Positions 60,444 through 64,000 of a DNA stretch of 64,000 nt are shown here, in pieces. The first letter of the stretch is position 1. Each line of letters begins with the position of its first letter. A model generated the notes under the pieces. It was not told where the DNA came from, ran no database searches, and saw only the letters and a program-made list of their open reading frames with translations. A program made the translations under genes and the position numbers. Source of the stretch: Flavobacterium macacae (GTDB taxonomy: Bacteria; Bacteroidota; Bacteroidia; Flavobacteriales; Flavobacteriaceae); NCBI RefSeq assembly GCF_003865365.1, contig NZ_RQVR01000010.1, positions 62,322 to 126,321 on the forward strand, in the 5' to 3' direction.

Positions 60444-61664
60444 TTAGATTAATTTCGTTTCAAAGTACACTTTGTTCGCCACCGTTTTGTGCACCGGACA
60501 TTTTGACGCAATTTCTTTCAACTTTTCCCTTTGCTCCTCCGACAGGTTGCCTATGAGTTTGATTTTTTTGTAAATGTGGTCCAACTGTCCCATTTCTTCA
60601 ATATCCAGTTTTAACTCTGCCGAATGTTTTTTGGAATAGCTCAAGTAGACAAAAACCTCCTTCAAATCCCATTGCTTTCTTTGGGCATACAATTTTAATG
60701 TCAGCACGGTGCAGGAACCAATCGCCGCATTTAGCAGTTCGTAAGGTGATAGCCCCAGGCCGTCGCCGCCAGCTTCGACAGGCTCATCGCCATAGATATG
60801 ATGCGTTTTGGTATATATGTGGTTTGTGAAGGGAACGACGGTTTCGTGATATACCAGCACCTGTTCTCCCTCAGTATCCTTTACCTCATTTCCTGCTTTC
60901 TTGATTTCAACATAACGCTTAACCCAACTTGAAATAACCTCTGCTACATAGAAGGCATCTTTCTTATAGGTTATCAGATGGTCGGCACCATCAAGGCTGA
61001 TAAAACTCTTTGGATGATGTGCCTTATGGTATAAGGCTGCTGCATTTTCAATGCCTACTATTGAATCCTGGGGAGAATGCATCAGCAGCAATGGCCTGTG
61101 CAATATTTTCACCTCATCTTCCAGATTGTGGGCTTCCAGGTCATCAAGAAATTGTTTTTTTATTTTAAAAGGCCTTCCCCCGATTGACAGGACAGCCTCG
61201 CCCTTTTTATTAATGGTGTCATCCAAACCTTGAAAATGTCTGGTTATATGTTTTACGTAAGATGGCGCGGCAATGGCAACCACCGCCCGGATATTCGATA
61301 ATGAGTTTGCAGCAATGATGACTGCCGCGCCACCAAGAGAATGTCCGATCAATATGGTTGGTGCAATATAATTTTCACTTAGAAATTCATTGACAGCTAT
61401 AATGTCAGAAACGTTATTGGAAAAAGTAGTTTCGCTAAAGTCTCCATCGCTATGCCCAAGTCCGGTAAAATCAAAATTTAAAACACTTATCCCATGGCTG
61501 GTTAGTTCCGATGAGATGTTCCTAACTACAGCCAGACTCGACGAGCAGGTGAAACAATGTGCAAAAATGGCGATGCTGTTGATTTCTCCGTTCACCGGAG
61601 TTATTAAGTGGGCAGCTAAAGATTCCCCGTTTTTGTTTTTTATTGGTAATTCTGTTTTTTTCAT
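60444..61664 (-). CDS. Fused alpha/beta-hydrolase and OsmC-family protein
   Basis: A 406-residue protein. The N-terminal alpha/beta-hydrolase (residues 1-250) has [14 protein letters not shown] (nucleophile Ser about 107) and SLDGADHL near the catalytic His. The C-terminal OsmC domain (about 265-400) has the peroxidase cysteines in [21 protein letters not shown] and [15 protein letters not shown]. OsmC proteins reduce organic hydroperoxides. The fusion may release a peroxide-bearing acyl group and reduce it. The gene lies between DUF6642-like and a small zinc-ribbon-like gene. Confidence 0.9.
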   Translation of the reverse strand: MKKTELPIKNKNGESLAAHLITPVNGEINSIAIFAHCFTCSSSLAVVRNISSELTSHGISVLNFDFTGLGHSDGDFSETTFSNNVSDIIAVNEFLSENYIAPTILIGHSLGGAAVIIAANSLSNIRAVVAIAAPSYVKHITRHFQGLDDTINKKGEAVLSIGGRPFKIKKQFLDDLEAHNLEDEVKILHRPLLLMHSPQDSIVGIENAAALYHKAHHPKSFISLDGADHLITYKKDAFYVAEVISSWVKRYVEIKKAGNEVKDTEGEQVLVYHETVVPFTNHIYTKTHHIYGDEPVEAGGDGLGLSPYELLNAAIGSCTVLTLKLYAQRKQWDLKEVFVYLSYSKKHSAELKLDIEEMGQLDHIYKKIKLIGNLSEEQREKLKEIASKCPVHKTVANKVYFETKLI

Positions 61665-61666
61665 AT

Positions 61667-61888
61667 TTAAAATAAATAATATCCTTTAATACCATATTCC
61701 TGTGAACTTACAGCTCTGATTTTTTTAATTACTCCATCCTCGGTAAAGCCTGTTTCTTGGTCAACGTCGAAGGATGTAAGCATATAAGTATTGCAAGTAT
61801 TTGAACAGTACAGACAATCCTTATCTAAAGTAAAATTTGTCGTATAGCCTGCTTCAATTAGCCTTTCTACTACCGATTCTTTCTCCAT
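61667..61888 (-). CDS. Small protein of the family often mislabelled PRPP synthetase
   Basis: A 73-residue protein: [30 protein letters not shown], then [21 protein letters not shown]. It matches the shape of a Bacteroidota small family usually annotated as phosphoribosylpyrophosphate synthetase, but has no PRPP-synthetase motif. Three cysteines (CLYCSNTC) suggest metal or redox chemistry. It is 2 bp upstream of the hydrolase-OsmC gene, so co-transcribed. Confidence 0.6.
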   Translation of the reverse strand: MEKESVVERLIEAGYTTNFTLDKDCLYCSNTCNTYMLTSFDVDQETGFTEDGVIKKIRAVSSQEYGIKGYYLF

Positions 61889-62029
61889 TTTTTACATTTG
61901 ATATTTAAAATTATATAACCTCAAAAAATACAACAAGCTGATTTGACAATCGATCTGCGATTGCAGAACAGTTCAATTTGGCTTTAATAAGGTTACTTGT
62001 AACACGGGCCAATTTTACCAATAGTAATT

Positions 62030-62266
62030 TTAGCTTTTTTTATCTAAGCCCAGGTTTCCCTGTTCGTATTCCTGAAGGAGTCTGGCCGCTCTTTCGAAAA
62101 TCTCCTCCCTAACTTGAAGAATTGCAGTATTAAGCCCACCTGCAGTGATCACTGGTTCTATGTTTGACAAAGTTTCGTTTAACAAAAACGCATCAATTTT
62201 GTAGTTTGCAAGTAAGTTTTTAATGTTCAATGCCTCCAGATAGGTACCGACAAAAATATTTTTCAT
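62030..62266 (-). CDS. DUF2007-like small protein
   Basis: A 78-residue protein: MKNIFVGTYLEALNIKNLLANYKIDAFLLNE, then NTAILQVREEIFERAARLLQEYE. This is the pattern of DUF2007, small proteins with a PII/ACT-like ferredoxin fold whose role is not established. It follows egtB by 18 bp on the same strand. Confidence 0.75.
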   Translation of the reverse strand: MKNIFVGTYLEALNIKNLLANYKIDAFLLNETLSNIEPVITAGGLNTAILQVREEIFERAARLLQEYEQGNLGLDKKS

Positions 62267-62284
62267 TGTATTTGTTTTTGTTTA

Positions 62285-63451
62285 TTAATTATTGGTACTT
62301 ATTGCATCTGGTTTTTTCACCAACCTGATGCCGCAATATTGCCAGCGCATGTTCGGATGAAAAAAATTCCTATAGGTCTTTCTGCTGTGGCCAGCGGGAG
62401 TTGCAACTGATGCACCTCTCAAAACCATTGTATTGATCATGAATTTTCCATTGTATTCGCCGATGGCATCCGGAGCCTTATTGAAATTAGGGTAAGGCAG
62501 ATAGGCACTGTGGGTCCATTCCCAAAGTTGTCCCCAACTGAACTGGTCCGAAGCAATCTCCCATTCAAATTCTGTTGGCAGGCGCATTGCCTTGAATTCT
62601 GCAAAGGCAAAAGCTTCATAAAAGCTAATATGGTTTATCGGCTCGGAAAAATTCACTTTCTGCAATCCATCCAGGTCATATTTGAACCATTCACCACCTA
62701 CCTTATGCCAGTATAGCGGTGCATCTATTTTATTGCTGTTTACCCAGTGCCAGCCTTCATCATGCCAGAACTCAAAATTGTTATAGCCTCCATTTTCAAT
62801 AAAACCTATGAATTCGCCATTGGTTACCAGTTGGCTTGAGATTTCGAAATCACTCAGGTGGACTTTGTGTACACCCAGTTCATTGTCAAAACTAAAACCT
62901 TCACCTTGATGGCCCACAGTGTAGATGCCTTCCGGGATTTTAATAAATTCTCTTTTTATGTCCTGTTCGGTCAGGCCATAGGAACTGCCATAGAATGGGA
63001 AAGTGGGCTGGTTGCCAAAAATATATTTTATGTCATATAGGAAAAGCTCCTGATGCTGCTGTTCGTGATTAATACCGATTTCGACCAGCTCTAAAAGCTT
63101 TTTGTCAAATTTGATCGAAAGTAGGGTTTCCATGGCCTCACTGACATGTTGCCTGTACCTGTAAACCTCTTCAACCGACGGTCGCGTCATAAGGCCCCTG
63201 TCGGCCCTCAGTACCCTGTTCCCGACAGCATTGTAATAGCTGTTGAACAGATATGAAAAATGAGGATCGTAAACCGTATATCCTTTGAGGTATTTTGTCA
63301 AAATAAATTCTTCCCAAAACCAATTGGTATGTGCCAGGTGCCATTTTGGGGGCGAAACAAATTCCGAGGGCAGCAACGAATAGTCTTCAACGAGTAACGG
63401 TTTGCATAAATCTTCTGATTTTTTTCTGGTTTCAATAAATCTATCTTTCAT
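62285..63451 (-). CDS. egtB: EgtB-like ergothioneine sulfoxide synthase
   Basis: A 388-residue protein. The N-terminal DinB-like domain has HLAHTNWFWEEFILTKYL and GINHEQQHQELFLYDIKYI (metal HxxxHxE at about 130-135). The C-terminal formylglycine-enzyme-like domain has FELGVHKVHLSDFEISSQLVTNGEFIGFI, RLPTEFEWEIA and LRGASVATP, MRWQYCGIRLV. Non-haem iron EgtB joins hercynine with a thiol donor. No egtA, egtC or egtE is visible, so the donor is probably cysteine rather than gamma-glutamylcysteine, as in fungal-type EgtB. Confidence 0.88.
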   Translation of the reverse strand: MKDRFIETRKKSEDLCKPLLVEDYSLLPSEFVSPPKWHLAHTNWFWEEFILTKYLKGYTVYDPHFSYLFNSYYNAVGNRVLRADRGLMTRPSVEEVYRYRQHVSEAMETLLSIKFDKKLLELVEIGINHEQQHQELFLYDIKYIFGNQPTFPFYGSSYGLTEQDIKREFIKIPEGIYTVGHQGEGFSFDNELGVHKVHLSDFEISSQLVTNGEFIGFIENGGYNNFEFWHDEGWHWVNSNKIDAPLYWHKVGGEWFKYDLDGLQKVNFSEPINHISFYEAFAFAEFKAMRLPTEFEWEIASDQFSWGQLWEWTHSAYLPYPNFNKAPDAIGEYNGKFMINTMVLRGASVATPAGHSRKTYRNFFHPNMRWQYCGIRLVKKPDAISTNN

Positions 63452-63461
63452 TTTTATAAAT

Positions 63462-63743
63462 CTATTGCGTTATTTCAACTCCCTTCCAAAAAGCTACATG
63501 GTCCTTTATTTCCTTAGCCTTGTCAGAAGGATTTGGGTAAAACCAGGCAGCATCTTTATTGGCCGTGCCATCTACTTCAATGGTGTAATAAGATGCCAGC
63601 CCTTTCCATGGACAGGTAGAATGTGTGCTGCTTTCCTTTAAGTAGCCCTTTTTCAAGCTATTTGGCGGGAAATAGTGATTTCCCTCAATTACTATTGTTT
63701 CATTGCTCTCTGCAATTATTTCCCCTTTGTATATTGCCTTCAT
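63462..63743 (-). CDS. DUF427-family protein (copy 2)
   Basis: A 93-residue paralogue of the protein at 54137: MKAIYKGEIIAESNETIVIEGNHYFPPNSLKKGYLKES, TCPWKGLASYYTIEVDG, KDAAWFYPNPSDKAKEIKDHVAFWKGVE. It lies directly upstream of egtB on the same strand, 10 bp from it. Confidence 0.9.
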   Translation of the reverse strand: MKAIYKGEIIAESNETIVIEGNHYFPPNSLKKGYLKESSTHSTCPWKGLASYYTIEVDGTANKDAAWFYPNPSDKAKEIKDHVAFWKGVEITQ

Positions 63744-63745
63744 AA

Positions 63746-64000
63746 TCAGTATATTTCTTCGATTGTAAAATCGTTGTTATTAAAACTGCACATATCTCCT
63801 TTTTTCTTGCCCATCATGCACTGGTATATTGGAGCCTTGGTAGAAATGCTGATAAAATCTTTCCCATCAAACTCGAAACTGCCATCGGCAGTCGCAATTA
63901 CCATATACCTGCCGTTCACTTTTATGACAGCTCCAGGTTCCACCACATCGGAGGGACTGAAGCTTAGCGCTTCAATTTCTTCAAGATGGTGGTGATGGTC
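63746..64000 (-). CDS. GreA/GreB C-terminal-like protein, N-terminus cut by window edge
   Basis: The frame is open to the right edge (85 visible codons). The visible part reads HHHLEEIEALSFSPSDVVEPGAVIKV, then VIATADGSFEFDGKDFISISTKAPIYQCMMGKKKGDMCSFNNNDFTIEEIY, which resembles the FKBP-like C-terminal domain of transcript-cleavage factors (STxAPIYxxMxGKKxGD). The family is often called 3-oxoacyl-ACP synthase in databases, which the sequence does not support. It lies 2 bp from the DUF427 copy, so co-transcribed. The true start is outside the window. Confidence 0.6.
   Translation of the reverse strand, partial: DHHHHLEEIEALSFSPSDVVEPGAVIKVNGRYMVIATADGSFEFDGKDFISISTKAPIYQCMMGKKKGDMCSFNNNDFTIEEIY

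Overview
This window comes from a member of the Bacteroidota, probably Flavobacteriia or Sphingobacteriia; I cannot name the genus. The reasons are the SusC/SusD pair, the Bacteroidetes-type MobA/MobB/MobC mobilisation set, TAnnTTTG-type promoter boxes with little Shine-Dalgarno use, and several lineage-typical small families (DUF6520-, DUF7793-, DUF6642- and DUF427-like). There are no rRNA, tRNA or CRISPR sequences that I can see. Base composition is a mosaic: about 1-11.4 kb is visibly AT-rich, about 11.9-37.7 kb is GC-rich, and the rest is intermediate, which suggests several separate acquisitions.

Region 1 (1-11.4 kb, all minus strand) is an accessory/defence stretch. It starts with a partial fused restriction-methylation-specificity enzyme. 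An array of small unrelated genes follows (nuclease-like, RES-like, GIY-YIG, acetyltransferases, lipoprotein, HEPN, Xre). Seven of the gaps between them hold diverged copies of one 75-150 bp repeat that begins near the end of the preceding gene, so the array is laid out like integron gene cassettes although no integrase is present.

Region 2 (11.4-25.3 kb) holds a long structured leader, then susC, susD and a secreted S9 peptidase on the plus strand. Convergent to these are a DUF7793-like gene, a PAS-AraC regulator, a MauE/DoxX-like membrane protein and two paralogous cysteine-containing secreted peptides of DUF6520 type. Divergent from the regulators is a large fusion of an alpha-oxoamine synthase with a GNAT domain.

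Region 3 (25.4-37.9 kb) is a mobilisable module: primase-like protein, candidate oriT, MobA accessory protein, MobB relaxase, MobC coupling ATPase and a RadC-family protein, followed by a complete, translationally coupled four-gene Wadjet (JetABCD/MksFEBG-type) anti-plasmid system.

Region 4 (38-64 kb, nearly all minus strand) starts with an SDR/HxlR pair sharing a palindromic operator and three AraC regulators. It then becomes a dense thiol-redox and oxidative-repair island: five MsrA, three MsrB, three thioredoxins and a redoxin, thioredoxin reductase, two AhpD-like proteins, GAPDH, SelO, a YtxJ-like protein, ergothioneine genes egtD and egtB, and a hydrolase-OsmC fusion. Some Msr and Trx copies have export signals and others do not, so cytoplasm and envelope would both be served. 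The right edge cuts a GreA/GreB-like protein.
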